A stretch of DNA of 64,000 nt from NCBI RefSeq assembly GCF_035582795.1, contig NC_134371.1, positions 51,253,001 through 51,317,000 of the forward strand, in the 5' to 3' direction. This stretch comes from Mycteria americana. Its lineage: Eukaryota; Chordata; Aves; Ciconiiformes; Ciconiidae. The translations under genes and the position numbers were made by a program. Below, piece after piece: positions 13,735-28,900 of this stretch. Within the stretch, counting starts at the first letter, position 1; each line of letters opens with the position of its first letter. The notes under the pieces were generated by a model. That model saw only the letters and a list, made by a program, of their open reading frames with translations. It had not been told where the DNA came from and ran no database searches.

Positions 13735-13969
13735 TCATTCTCTTTTTCTTGTTGTCTCTTCCTTTAGAAAGGTCCATATCAACTTGTTCACTATGTCAGG
13801 TTGATCCTGCTGGAGCCAATGACTGGCTTCAGACAAAATAGTTAATCTGAAATGATTTTTAACGTAAATCCGTGTAATTTCTGCCATCTCAACTTCCATA
13901 AACGCATCTCTTTCTCCCCATAACAGCAGGGTTGGCATGACGACTTCATGGTGCTGCAGAGGTAGGCAG
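13735..13969 (-). CDS. EPHX4: EPHX4 coding exon 7 (acid, His, stop)
   Basis: 235 nt including the stop. Acceptor TTAAAG|C. Encodes [48 protein letters not shown] and the basic tail TTRKRE. Supplies Asp311 and His340 of the triad. Confidence 0.96.
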
Positions 13970-16900
13970 CTTTAAAAAATAAAACACACTTAGTTAGGTC
14001 TTTTTTTACAAAAATCACCAGGACAGATTTCAGTCAACTTAGCTTTTGAAATCAACACGGTGAATCTCATTGCAAACTTTCTAGGTTCCAAGGTATCTTC
14101 TACAGTACCAAGAAAACACTCCTGTGACTCAAAGTCCTTTAATTGTTTTTAAGGATGGTAAAATTGTTAGAAGATACTTTTCCTGTATCATGTCTGTAAT
14201 CAGCAGTTGATTGCAACAGAAGTCTTATTTTTGGAACATGAATGACGCTTCGGCATGGTGCACAGCTCAGGGGCCCCACGATCTCTGTAAAAGGGAATGT
14301 GGAACAACATGGCCAGAATTTTGTAGGTCAGTGGCTTTCCCTTGGTTGGTGAACGCTATGGCCAATTTCTGAACCTGCATTATTTACTGCAAATAGGTTT
14401 TAATGAAATATAATGCTTTGAATCACATTTAGACTACAGTGTTCAAGGCATCTAGCTGCCTGAGTAGCCAAACTGCTTTACCAAAAAATGGTTGTCTAGG
14501 AAATGGCAGGCTGACGTTTTTGGACACTATGGAAGACACCAGCTAGAGTGTTTCAGACCTACTCAAAATTAAATACCATGTAGTACAGCTAAAAATAAAA
14601 TATCTGTAGAAAAAGATATTCTATAGAACATCGATGTCTGAAATGCTGAACGAAGTCAGTTACATTCACTCATCTATGAAATTCATGCTAACATTCAAAG
14701 TGCATCAGAGTTCCCTTTACAAAGAGCTACAGTATGTTTTTGAAGGCCTTGGACTTAGATACCTACATCTGGATGCAGTGAAAGAAAACTGTTCCTTAAA
14801 AATTTGCCTTTCATGGAGTCATAGTATCTTCAAAACCACAACATCACAACCCAGAGCTTTGGCAGACTAGAAAGCGTTTAAAGATAATACATTATAAGAC
14901 ATTTTATTGATACTTTGAAGAAAAGCCCTTAGAAAGTAAAATGTTAATAAAACTTATACCACCACAAGGACCTTCTTAAACTTTCAGTAAAAACTTATTA
15001 TTTTTTCTTTATACAATTATTTTAAATGGAATATTTTATAAATATTTCCTCACATTAAAGGCAGACATTAGGAAAGATACAGGTGGCTAGAAATGAAAGA
15101 CCATTTCAACATAAACAATATTAACCCACCAGAATTTATTCCAGCTCATCTATTTCAGAGATGGTGAAAAATTTATCTCATTTATGCTTGAATTGCTTCA
15201 TCTTAGCCACATATTGTAACAGACTAGCTGTGACAATTCAAAACAGATTCCATCTGGTCAGATACAAATCTTTATTATACTAATGCTCAAACATGATTAT
15301 TTTAAACCAGTAATGTATAAAGAAGATTTTCTGAACAAACTTTTATGACAAACTTAAGCGCTAGGTTGAAACCGAGGAGTTAGTTAAGAGACTATGCTCT
15401 GTAAAAAGGGAAAGACAAAGAAAATGGCATGCATTAGTTTAAGATAAGACAAAGAAATAGAGACTTTGAAGACATTCCTCCTCTCTACTTATACATAGTG
15501 TCAAGAAATATTAATAAAAGGTCACTTTAAATAATTTAATTTCATTTTGATTGATGAATTAGGAAAATTCTTAAAATGGCTTTTGTAGCAGTGGATTTAA
15601 AAATCTCACTTTTCAAACAAACTGACCTAACCCACTGAACCATAGTTTATTCATAGTATCAGTTTTAAAAATTGATAATCTGATTATCTGATTCAGTGCA
15701 TTTAGACTAATCTCTTTACATTTTAAATCCAGTATCCTGGATCTCTTCACTATTTATATGTGTATTTTTTCACTACTGTAGGGTTTACTATTATTCTTTT
15801 GCGGCTAAGTGCCATACAAGATTTGTAGCCTCACTTAGGAAAACTCTACTGGGCTTTTTACGCACACTGCATAGATAAACAACATGTCATTTGTCATTGC
15901 CTATGAGCTACACTGTATTTCTTTTCAGTCTGGAATATGGCAAATTATATCTTGCCTGAAGTTTCTAGAAATCTCCTTTAACAAGGATTAACATGCAGAT
16001 TTCACATTGAGAACAGGAAGTTCCACTCGTGAAGTTTATGTCTTTGAAAAACAGACTCAAACCTTCATACAGCACTGTTAGTTGACCAGCAGTTTTTCTG
16101 TAAACAAATACTGAAGTACTTAACTGCTATAAAAGAAGTAATCCCATTTTCTAAAAAATGGCATATCAGAAGAAATTCAAGCTTCAACTGCTTACCTTTC
16201 TCTAATCAAGCACGATACAAAAAGCTTTATGATTTTTATTCCAAAAATGTTTGTATCTAAAATTTAGTGAAGGAAATGACTGCTGTGCTGTGCTATTTAT
16301 ACAAGGATGTGTTGGTGATGGATAGAAGTAGGTGATTTCAATCATCTCTTTGGAAATAACTTTCCAGAAAAATTAAGCTCTGAAGAATGAAACTCCAGGT
16401 GGATAGTAATGAGTTGGAAACCTTTAACACATAGGTCACCATTGCCAGCCCACTGGGAGTTATGGTGAATACAAGTCATCAGCATCTAAGTGCTGCTCAA
16501 CGGCTTTTATGAGAGGAAGTGAAAATTTCAATCCAGTTTTACTATTTAATGTTTCACATCCCATAAGGTGCGACCATCAGAATTGGTGGCAAGAACTGAA
16601 TGAGCTGAAGACCAATCTTTTCCTTCCAGTCCGAAGCTTGCTGCATTGTGGCTGATAGTACCTATAATAACATTCTCTGAATTCAGTACAGGTATACTTT
16701 CATTAGAAAAATAAAGCAAACAATGCATAAACACACACACACACAGAGGAATTAATAGGTGTGAAGATACTTTCTGATTAATAACTGATACTAGGCTTTT
16801 TTTGAGCCTGAAAAGGCCTGAAACAATAGTTCAAACATACGCAGCTCTTACATTCATCTCATCTGAATCCCATAGCAATTCAGCTATCAGCTATCACAGA

Positions 16901-19900
16901 TATTTCACCGTTATTGTCAGAGAAGCATCTGGGTAACGTGCTCACTCACTGGTGCGAGGTCCTGTGGCAAATGTAACGAGCAAGGCTCAGGGCGCTCACG
17001 CCTCTCCAGCTCCTCATTAGCCCTACCCTGGGGGCTCCTGCAGTGCAGTTGCAGGGCCAGGGAGCCACCGTGCAGCCGCACAGCTCCCCATTGCCCTTGG
17101 ACGTCCCAGCTGATGTCATCACCAGCTGATGTCATCACTCTCTGCATAGTATACAGTTACCAGCACAGCCATCTCATTTATTCCCCATTGGTGTCTGTGC
17201 TTGGTGTTACCTTGTTTAGAAGAAAAGATACCATCTCTCTACTTTCTCATTCCAGTTTTGTCTCTTAGCCTGTACAAGACAGCACCTAGCTCAGATCTCC
17301 GTTTTCCTCCCAGTATTTTCCCTGCTGACTGCTCTCCTGACAGCGACAGCATGGAAGGCACAGAAAGAGCAGTAAAGGTCTTTTACTGACCTTTACTGCT
17401 TACTAGAGGAGGGCCATGAAAATGATCCGAGGGCTGGAGCACCTCTCCTACGAGGACAGGCTGAGAGAGTTGGGGTTGTTCAGCCTGGAGAAGAGAAGGC
17501 TGCGGGGAGACCTTATAGCAGCCTTCCAGTACTTAAAGGGGGCCTATAGGAAAGACGGGGACAGACTTTTTAGCAAGGCCTGTTGTGACAGGACAAGAAG
17601 CAATGGTTTTAAACTAAGGGAGGGCAGATTTAGACTGGATTTAAGAAAGAAATTTTTTGCAATGAGGGTGGTGAAGCACTGGAACAGGTCGCCCAGAGAG
17701 GTAGTAGAGGCCCCATCCCTGGGAACATTCAAGGTCAGGTTGGATGGGGCTCTGAGCAACCTGATCTAGCTAAAGATGTCCCTGCTCTTGCAGGGGGGTT
17801 GGACTAGATGACCTGTAAAGGTCCCTTCCAATCCAAAGCATTCTATGATTCCATGATTCTAAGGTGGCACTAAATTTGGACCAGGGAAAATGAAAAGTTA
17901 ATCCACTTCAAAAATCAATTGAATTTAGGGAAGATTTAGCACTGTTGAAGACTGGAGGCAGTAAAGGAAAAAAAAAGAGTTCAATCCCACTCTTCTTGGT
18001 ATAGTCCTTCAAGTTAGGGCTACAAGTCGTAAGTAAAGTATATGCAGAGTTAAAGACCTTCTGGCCCTGTTAAGTTTTCGGTAGATAAAAAGGGGGTGGC
18101 AGTCTCTAAGGCCAAGCCAACTCCTTCCAGGAAAGTTAAAACCATTAGAACACTGCTGGGGAAAATAAAATAAATATTAAGCTTGCAAAAATATTTCCTA
18201 TTATGATACTATCTCTCAGTTTTAGTTTAGCATGCATACATACTCCCTGCTATACGTGCTTACTGCTGCCAGTGAGTCTGATGCAGGAACAAAAAACCCC
18301 AAGTTAGGGTTAGTTTTAGGCTTCGTTACAAAAAAACCTACCCCACCTTTTTAAAAAAAAGTCCAAACTCAATAAAATTAAAGTCAGACATGGTTTTGTA
18401 AAGTTACAAGTGAGGCTAACTTACTTGGATGCCGTATTATCTAGTAGTAGTATCTAATAATGAGCTCTTCATAGAGCCGTAGCAAATAGAGCATAGAACT
18501 GTAATGCAAACAATTAATTTATGTTGATTTTCTAAGTATTATTTAGAGATGGATCCTTGTGATTGCCATGGGTTCCATGAAGGAGGAAGGGTCTTTGCTT
18601 TATTAGATTTTGAAACAAAGACTCCTGATCTGCACTCTGATTGTGTCAGTGTTTTGTGTGGATATCTCATACATTCCCTTTGCATCACACTGCTTGACAC
18701 TGAATGCATTTGTTACCTGTTGAGACTTCAGAAACAGATTTGCTTTTTTCCCCTCTACTTCAGCGGCAGAAGGTGCAATAACATGTTTGATCTCCAGGGG
18801 TCTCTAGAATATTTTACCTTGTTTCAGAATGTTGTACTCACCTGAAAATATTTCTGTAATGATTAATGGGTCCAGTTAATGCTCCAGGTTGTGAAAAGAC
18901 ATAGAGATAAGCTTCAATATCCTCTGCTGTTAATCTGCAGCCTTTCCTTCCAATTCCAGTGGCCTGGCTGGTAAATAAACTTTTCAGAACCTACAAAAGG
19001 AAGAATAAAAAGCCACCACATAAGATAGCTAGAAAATGTGATTTCTCTGCTTCAACAGGACACATCTTTCGAAAACCTATTTATACATTATTTAGAGTAT
19101 AATAAATGTTTTAAATGCTTTTTTAGAGAGCTATGTGTAAAGCACGCAGTAAACTTATTTCTGATATAACTTACTTCAGAATAACCGAGTAGAGGCAAAT
19201 ATCAGGATTACCAAGTTACTCCGTTCTGCACCCTGACCTGCACCTGTGAGGGGCACAGGCAAGCGCAGGCACGTACTCTTCTTTGGGATGGACCCCAGCA
19301 GCGGACAGGGTGGGGGGGAGAATCATTCAGCACCTCTGCAGCTTGCTGTGCCCTGCGTGCGTGCAGCACCGGCAGCTCTGCGCTGGGCTGTATGCATGTA
19401 GGAGGATGCATGCCTGCCGCTGCTTTTTGCCTTTCTATATGCTTGTACTTATTTTTTTAAGGTTATACAAGGTGTCGGCCTGTTGGTTCCTCAGGTGGAA
19501 TTAATCACCTGGCTGAATTTCATGCCCAGACTCCCAGGCTGCCTGCCCTGTAGCAGGCTCTGAGGGATAAGAGGATGTCTCACTGCACACAGGAGCTTCA
19601 GATTAGTCAGCAGGAGTTCCCCAAGCACCAAATGTGTCCCACTGGCATGGGCACAAGTCAAACCAGCTGACTGTCTAGGTGGAGTAATGCACTGTAGTGC
19701 TAGAGGTTAAAAGTACGTACCTGAACACCTCCCAGAAATGCAAAAGCAAGAGTTAATCTCAGAGACTCTGTGTATTTATATCCTACTTTATAAAAATATA
19801 TAAAGCTTAAGAAGAAAAATCAGAAAGCTCCATATTTTTTCCAGTAATTATAACTACATCAGAAGGGATCAACGTAGGTGGCAATTCTTCCATCACTCAC

Positions 19901-22900
19901 AGTTAAATATATAAACAAGAGCACTCATTTTGCTCACCTTGAAATCATTTACTGTAAACATGAATTCGGGAAACCATGGCATTTGGAAAAAGAAGTAGTA
20001 ACCAGATTTAATCAATTGTGATGGATGTCGTAGAATGTATTCTGAAACAAAAATGCCCATGAATTAAAAATGAAAACTGATGACTCAAACAAAATTACTG
20101 TTAATATTACTATTTTTTAAACTTAAAGGAATGTTTTAAAAATATTACGTTAGAGCATGCTATGTGACAAAAGATGATTATTGTTTCAGGAGTTAAGTAT
20201 ATGATGTGGCCACTAAAACATACTTCTTCTATATGTGTTAATAGAAACAGTCAGCAAACCGGAAGCCTGCCAAAGATTAGGTGAGGGCAGTGACATTGGA
20301 GAGTTAAATTGCATGACAGGTTTTCACTTGGAGATCTATTTGTGTAGCTAGTCCAAAGCATTTTTTTCAGCTGTGGAATAAGAGACATAAATACAAGTCT
20401 TTAAGTATTTCTCTCATCAAAGATGTGATGTACAGAAATCTGTAGATGATAATCCACTTATGTTCTAAAGACAGCATCAATCCTGTTCACGAAAGTACAG
20501 TTGTCTTCCTGGCAATTTCAAGAACCGTAATCAAGATTACAGTGTCACTTTTTAAAGACATTGGAGCATATAACAAAAGAAAATGATATCGCCAAATTCG
20601 CATTAAGTCTTTCTTTTTTTAAATTGTAATTTTGTGTCTCCAGCGAGTTGCAACAGCCAACACTGACATTCAAATGTCTAACTTCCTTGAAGCAACCACA
20701 GAATGTATGCAGATACTAGGAAGTCTAGAACCTATCCTTTACAGATGCAAATTCAGGAAGGCAAAATTGCACTCCCAACATAATATCTGAAATTTTAATT
20801 GACAGTGAATAAAAATGGGTTTTAAAACAAAGTAAACTGAAGTGTCAGCTATCTTCTAAGCTTTTGTATCTTATACATTCTTAAATTGCATCACCCATTA
20901 TATTTTTCCTTGATGGACCATCATCAACACTGCTCACTTTACTCTTCTGCACAATTTATAAACTGTGTATTTTCATTTAATCCACAGTAGAAAAAAGCTG
21001 ATCCAGGGAGACTTTATCAAGCTACAGAACAGATTTTGTACTTTAACAAATATGCAAACAAATACGCAGAAGTACTATAATAAAATGTATTTGTCTTCTA
21101 TACAGCCTGGCTCCTGCTCTCAGTGAAAATACCGCAAAAAGCTCCTGCTTGCTCAGGTGGTGGTGAACAGACCTTTCCTTGGGTAAGTGAGGCTTAACTA
21201 CCTGGCAGTATGTTCTTTAATATCTTAGAAAAGCGCCCAAGAACACTGTGAGAACAACACGTGCGAATGGTTCTGATTCCACAGTGGTGTAAAGTCAGAT
21301 TTACATTCAACTGAAATGAAAATTAAAGCTGCACTGAATATTCTTAACTACTTCTGGGGAAACGGGGTAACTTTTTTAATGCAAATAGGGTAAGGTCAGC
21401 AATTGAATAAATTAAAATTAGTGAGATACTACTCTCATTTTAATTACTGAATGTTGATCTAATCCTTATTAAATGTTTTGTAATTCTGGGTAGCAGACAA
21501 GCTCAAAGCCTGTCACACAACAAATTTTGCTAGTATACCTAAATCCTTGTTTCAGCTCACTACTAGTACATTCCTGAGCCTCTAGTAAGTAGCCTGGAAA
21601 GTAGCTGTCTTGTTCCAATGAATATTGTATAAGATCATAAATTGTCGCTTGTCACCTAAATCAGGATTAAATTCTAATGTCTGATTCACATTTCTACAAA
21701 AGCTGTTTTATGCAGATTTAATAATGCAGTGAGGCCTTGACCTAGGTGTAATGCAATATACACTTCTGTTCAGGGAATCTTATCCTGCCAAAGCAGTATA
21801 GAACAGATTCATGTATATGAAAATTATGTTTGTGGACCTTCAAGGATTACAAAAAACATCAGTAAGTTTGGTTGGAAGCGCTCCCACTTCCTACAATAAA
21901 TTATTTCCAAAAGTCAAGTACCTGATACCTTACTGCTTCACAAAATACAGTCCAGATTGTAAGAGGCACTGCGTACTGGCAACTTACCTACTGAACATCT
22001 AAAGGGGCAAGTAGTTGGTTCTTCTTTAGCAACCTCAAAGCAAACACAATCTTAATGAAAATGCAGATACTCTGGATTAACAAAGACTACTATAAAACTC
22101 ACCTGTAAACACAGAAGGATGAGGGAAATTAACCACAATCAGCTTAGTCACCATTTCAGGGTAACATATAGCCACTAACCAAGCGATCATTCCTCCCCAG
22201 TCATGGCCAATCAACACACACTTGTTGTATCCTACCACATAAACACAGATTTGTGCTTTTATTTCAGTGGAATTTGTATCCATACAAATTATCACATACA
22301 GTAAAATCATTACTGGGCAAAACAGGTGGTCCAGCACATTTATGAATGTAAGTAAGTACTTAGTACTGAACTGTGTCCATTACTAATGGCCAGAAAAAAT
22401 AGTGCACTATTACAGTTAAAAAAATAACAAATAATTAAAATTATCTAATTGGACTTCAATTACACTTTAACAATACTACCTCAATGTCAAACTAAAGTCA
22501 CTCGGTATCCAAATGGCCACCCTGTCCACATCTTGGCCAATGTAGGGTCAGATATACAATTCAACTTGCAGTCATTATAATGCATGTACATTTGTCATGT
22601 TTAGGCAGTTTGGAGTTTGAAACTGCAGACAGAAAGACTGAGCAATCTCCTGAGCGCCTGCTGAACAAAACTAATCCTTATGAATTTCTCTGAATATGGG
22701 AGGTTATCTAAGCACTGAACATCATCATTATGCAAAAAGTGGGCATTACACTTAATAGCCATATATATAGAGCATATATATACACACACATAAATACACA
22801 CATTTATATACTTAGTAGGCCTGTAGCTTTTCTCCATATGCTGTTTTGATGGCAATTTTTAAAGTTCTCAGCACTCATGTACTTATTCTTCCATCGATAA

Positions 22901-25900
22901 AAATGGTAATTTAACACCAATAAAAGGAGGGAGAAAAATCATAACTGTGTTTTTGAAAGCCTAACCATTCCTCCTTTAACCACTGCTGGAATACATACCA
23001 TAGTGTCAGATACCATCACCCTGCTCATTGAGGATTGTAATGCTGAGCACATACACTATAAATTAAATGTGTAAAAGCCAAACTGTTCAGAATTCTGACA
23101 TAAATTTGAACACAGTTGTCAAAGCACCTTATAACCCCTCTTGAATAGAAATCTTTTGGAGCACTTTTGATATAATCAAGTTCTCCAAAAGAATTTAACT
23201 TGGGGTTAGAATAAACAAAGATAACAAGCCTCAGAAACACTTTTTCCAAAAAATTTTAAATCCCTATGAAATTGAATTATGATGAGAGCACTTCTCAAGC
23301 ATAACCATGGCATTACCATGGAGATTAAGACAACCAACAAAGGTTGGAAAATGTAAACACAGTGTGGGGACTGCCTGCCCAATCTTTTGACAATATTCAA
23401 ACATCACACACAAAGCAAATCCTAAATTAAAACCTTAGAACTGGAATCACTGCTTTATTATTTCTTCATGTGAAATGCAGTAAGTTGTTTCACTATCCGT
23501 ACAGTATCCAGGGAATTAAAATGATTCAGAGAATGACAGTCTAATCCCTTGTCTTGCTATTGGTGTGGAAGAGAAATACCCTCACTAGGTGTTACAATTT
23601 ACCACCAGAACAGCTATGCTTCATACTGAACTGGAAGGGCAAATTTTGCAGGGTTGCTTCAGCTCTAGACCGTTACACCATGTATTTGCCACATTTGCGT
23701 CCCTTGTTCTGCCTTCTGTTCTTCTCACTGTTGTATAAGACAGAGTGATTCAGCTCTTAAGAACCGACTACTGTGCGGGAGTAGTATTTTGGGATTTTTT
23801 TTTAATACAGCAGATGTACTGTCATCATCTTTATAAAGCCCACAATATTTATTCTATCTTGTTTGTGCAAGAAGAATGTCACCTGATTTAAATTCTTTGG
23901 TCTGCAAGTGCTATTAGACTGTAATTCAGAACATTATCCACTAAGTGCAATGGTTAGGAGTAAGTGAAGAGCTTCTTAGGGAAAAAGACCATAGGTTTGT
24001 ACTGCTGGATTTCACATGACATAGGGAAGATTTTTTTTTTTTAAACTCATGATGGAAAACCATCTTTACATATTGTTTATACTGACATACACACCATAAT
24101 TAGAAAACAAAACTTTTTTGTTGATAATAGTTCATAAAATATGAGTATCCTTAGATTTATATCTATACATATCTGTAATGTGTATATATTAAAGAGAATG
24201 CAGTTTAAAAAAAATCAATGCTAGCTCTTTATGTTTTTTTTCCCAGAAAATCAAGTCATCTATGAGCTGAGTAGTTTGTCTTCTACTAACGCACCTAGAG
24301 ATTCCAAAATATCCTTTATATCTGTTATCAGGCAATCTAACTTGTAATTTTCTTTGTGAGAAGGAGCATCTGTTTCTCCATAGCCTCTCAAATCCAGGGC
24401 CACCACTCGATATTCACTTTTAAATTCCCGCAATTGATGGCGCCAAGAATACCTAACAAAGGGGAAAAAAAAGTTGGAGTTACAAGGTCAAGCAGTATGA
24501 TACCAAAATGCACTCAATGCTTTTGCTTCCAAATAGTTGAGAGTAAATTAGCACGGCTTTGTTTGCAATGAGATTTTTTTCTTTCTGTGGTATGCTGATG
24601 GTCCTTTGTGGCTATAGTAGTTTTGTGTTCCCTTCTTGAATTCCCCAGTAAGGAAGTGCAGCTGCCAGAAAGGGGGCATGGCCAGAGCCTGGGTGTTTCA
24701 ACAGTTCCTGGAGTCTGGCATGGTCCCTTTGCTGCAAAGGAAGCAGGCATAAACCAGAGCACACAGAGGACTATTCTGTTTTATCCTTGGAGCCATAGTG
24801 TCATCAAAAAAGTAAGGTCTGAAAAGCTCTCTCTTCTCCCTGGCTTGCTCACACACACATTTTGATGGAGTAGGGAAATGTGCCTCAAGGCATGGTTTGG
24901 GTTTTTTTCTTCTTTTCAGAAAAGGAATGTCAGATAATTCATACACTAAATAAACCAAAGAAAGAAATACAATGAATAACAAATTAACTTGGTGAAGTTT
25001 GTGTGATTTATATTATGTACACTTTCCTCTGTGTCTCTATGCTGCCAGGATTGCTCCAGAACAATCTCTCAATGTGTTGGTACTACACAAAGTATTTCAT
25101 TGCTAGTGTTTCTATGGAAAAGAAGGATAACATTACACACATTAAAAGACATACAAAATTAAGAATTCAGGCAAAGGCCTGGGCTATTCCTCATTCTGTA
25201 ATAGTATGTAGTGACTAGATGTGTGTTATGAAGCAAAAATAACAAGAAAACGGTGGGTCTGCAAGAACTACCTGCCCTTCAACTGTTACTGAAACCAACT
25301 AAATTTCAGAATAGCCAGTACCAAGACAGACATGGTCTTATCTTATACTGTAATAGAAAGATACACAAAACCCATGATCCTTCTAGGCATATATAATAAT
25401 GGCTGCATCCCTCTGTGCTAGGATCAAGCTTTTACTTCTGCTCTTGTTTCAACAGTCTCAGATAAATGATATATGACATTTGGATCGTCAATGATTGTAA
25501 GAGCGATGCACAGAATTCCACCTTAATTCAAATATCAGACCATTGGCTCTTCCACTTTAGCTTTGCCTCCAGCCTAGTAGGGATTTTGTACATAAGTAAT
25601 ATTACAGTAACACTCATTAATTATAGAAATTTGTACTCATATAAACAGAACAGTCAGAACTTTTTCATTTCAGTACCATACAATGCAAACACAAGATTTA
25701 GCTGAGATCCCCAGGAATGTAATTTTTAAAGGCATTATACAACGACTGGGAAGCTGAATTTGCCATGGTAACTGCTGTAGCTATCCTATATACTTCAGTA
25801 AGAAGAAACAACGAGGCCCACAAATAAATAAATAAACTATTTTTGTTTTCAGAAAATGTCTACTGGCTATCCTCATCTTCTGTTTTCACAACAGTTCATC

Positions 25901-28900
25901 GATCACCAAATGTCTGACCTACCAAATGGGTAAGTTTTATATTCAAAGAAATCCTTCTACAACATATGAAATGGAACTATTGGACAACTGCTTTGCAAGC
26001 AGAATTTGGAAATGTTGGTGAATGCTTTTGTTTTCATAAGGTTGAATAATGGAAACTATTTTGTTACTTTCTGATCGCGTTACTTCTGAAAGGCAGCTTG
26101 TACAAAATTTAGCAGCTCACACACAAGTCTTATAGGTACCCAGCTGGCTCAACACATTATGCCCAATTTCAAATATTTTATTATCACCTTTCTACAACAT
26201 TGGTACTAATTTTCAAGTTCTTAGGCATCTAAAGCGCTTAATAGCTCTGGTACATTACATTCTTAAGTGATCTTTCCTTTGCAGACAGTCTCAATCACTC
26301 TCACTAAGGTCAGTATTGTCTAGTTATAGTTGTCCTACTTACAACCTTGAGACATTTGAAGGCAGAAGATTTGTTACAATTAAGAATTATAACTGTGAAT
26401 TATATCCATTTTGGGTTTTTTTTTCCCTAGCGAAAAATACAAATTTGATGCTGCTTTAAATATCTCTTAAATTGTGATTATTTCATCTCATGCTCTCTGA
26501 ACAATCTGTATTCTTGCATAAAAAAATCTTCACTGATTGAATTAACAAACCAACATCAGTACTGGTAGTGTGACTATTTTATAGACTATTGGCACATAGT
26601 CTTCTTTTTAAAAACAGTTATATAAACTATGCTATTGGTGGTCCCAGTGACCTATATAACAGTTTCTCATTCATTCCTTTTGAATGGTCAGATAATACAA
26701 TATATTAACTGTCACTTAAAGCATGACTCACCATTCTAAACTGTAAGAATGGCTTTCTGCTTTTTGAAAATAATATACCAGATCTCAGTAGAATATGTAT
26801 ATAAAATGCTAAATTTTCCATTACTATTCCCACTGTAGGGGAAATCAGCTGTAGTTTCAGCTGTCTTATTGTGTTAGAATGCACATTATGCAAGGTATGC
26901 ATGTTTGCACAGAATATGCAACCCCCCCCATCTAACCGTCTTTTTAATTAACAAGTTTACAGTTTTAATCCTTTTAGATAGCAATTTATTATTAGAGCAA
27001 TCTACTTCTTTGAAAATTATCTCAAAATAAATATGACTTTCTGCTACCATCCTCAAGGCCGTTAGTACCTATAGGAAATTGCTAAGGGAAGAGAACTGAC
27101 CTCCGTTTTACCTGGGTCAATTTATCATGGTATGACCTGAGTCCAGCTTTAAAGATCACAGTTCCAACAGTGGAGCCTAGCTCCATATCTGAGTTTAGAA
27201 AGGAAAAGGATCATTTAACTTGCTGAATTACTGGCATCACCATTTCCACTATTCCCTTATTGTTTTTTTCAGTGCAAGTTCTGTAAGCCATGCTTCACTA
27301 GTTAAACCTGGCAATGACAGCCTGAGCAATGTGGTTAAATCATTAGACACATGACTGCTTTTCATTGTTATAAACAAACATTTAGCATTGGGTTTGATTC
27401 ATCGTCATCTTATGATGAACTAATAATAGAACCTTTTTCCCTGAGTAGCATTCTGAAATTAGGCTGCACAATAGCCTATAGAACTCATAGTTCTTCTTCC
27501 CCTCCCCTAGTTAAAAATTAACATATAGTATTTTTAATAAATGCAGCAATCCATATTGCACTTAACATATAATGAATCCTCATTTTAACACCGTCTGGTA
27601 TAATTCATAAGTTTAGCCATATTAGTACAAATGTTATCCAAACAGGAAATTCATTAAAAATGAGCAGTTCCTTCCCAAAGTTTGAAGAGAAGTGTACATA
27701 CTTGGGGAAAAATGGATTGACAATGCAAAAAAGATGGTTGGTTTGCGACAGCCTGCACAAATTTTTTGTGGATGCTGCAGTTAAAAAATGTTTCAATGGT
27801 TTGTTCCCTACTAAAACTTCATGCCATTAGTTAGTACTCATAGATATATAAAACGGATCACGCCAGGGATACTTAAGCTGAGATGATCACTCTCAGGTAT
27901 CTTAAGCAGCCTCTTTCACACAAGAAAAGCACATAGGGAGTTTTACCAGAATTCTGGAAAGCCATGAAGCAACAGCATGAGTGGTTTACCCCTTTCTCCG
28001 GCAGCCACATAGTGGAATCTTAACCCTGAATCCTAAAACGAGATAAAAAGAAGTGTGTTTTTATTGCTGCATTAGAATTGCTATACTGGGATTTGAGAAT
28101 GAGTATGGTTTCAGACAATATTCTAAGAAACAATTTATTGCCCCATAAAAAAAAAATACCAAATTGTCAGGTTTTGAAGCTGAAGTCTTCTGTAATTCTG
28201 AGATCAGGTATCTGCTACACCCTGGCAATGCTAAATATCCCACCCCAGCTGCCACAGCTTCTTCCAGGGAGGACCATCTTTAATACACGTCAGGCTGTGT
28301 CGACTATGTGCCAGTTCAGCCATGAGCATGCTAACCCTTCTGAAAGAGCACCGCCTGGCACGGTGACTGCGAAATGCAGATTAGTGTCGAAGCTAGCACC
28401 TTGCTTTCACATAGACACGAGTCATGTGCTTTACGGAAAGGCTTTAAGACACAGTATACTTTAAATGCACTTTCAATCTTTCAGTTAGTTTGTAAGATTA
28501 TGCAACTATTTAAAACCATTACATTGCATTTTGGCACAATTAAAGGACTGCACGGATTCTTAAGAACCAAAAGCAATCAAAATTAAGTAACTAGAAAGCA
28601 AGTGGGTTTTGCTCATTTTTACTACTCAAGGTTTCAGACTCACTTCAAGAAAGCAAGCCATAATGTTATAATCTTCTTTCCGCCCTGTCTATAGTCACTA
28701 TTTCTGATGCACCTTTTAAGAAAATGGGTCTTATGAGAATTACCAGCAGGCAAGTTACTTATTGTTAGCAGTGCAGAGGCTGAACACTGAAATGCCGTTG
28801 AAATGAATGGATGTACGCAAGCTTACACTAACTCAAGGTCAAATCCAGTAGAATTTAAATAAGCTGAAATTATTACCTAGAGGGTTTAATGAATTCTGGC

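Larger units (their letters stand above)
13970..18841 (-). other. EPHX4 intron 6
   Basis: 4.9 kb. Holds a CA-type microsatellite (about 16731-16745), a GC-rich patch with a 16-bp duplication (about 16930-17140), a 13-bp hairpin (17368-17400) and a CR1 (17406-17862). No coding sequence was recognised. Confidence 0.7.

Noticed and set aside
17416-17769. 117-codon plus-strand ORF as a host gene
   Set aside because: CR1 reverse-transcriptase tail, as above.
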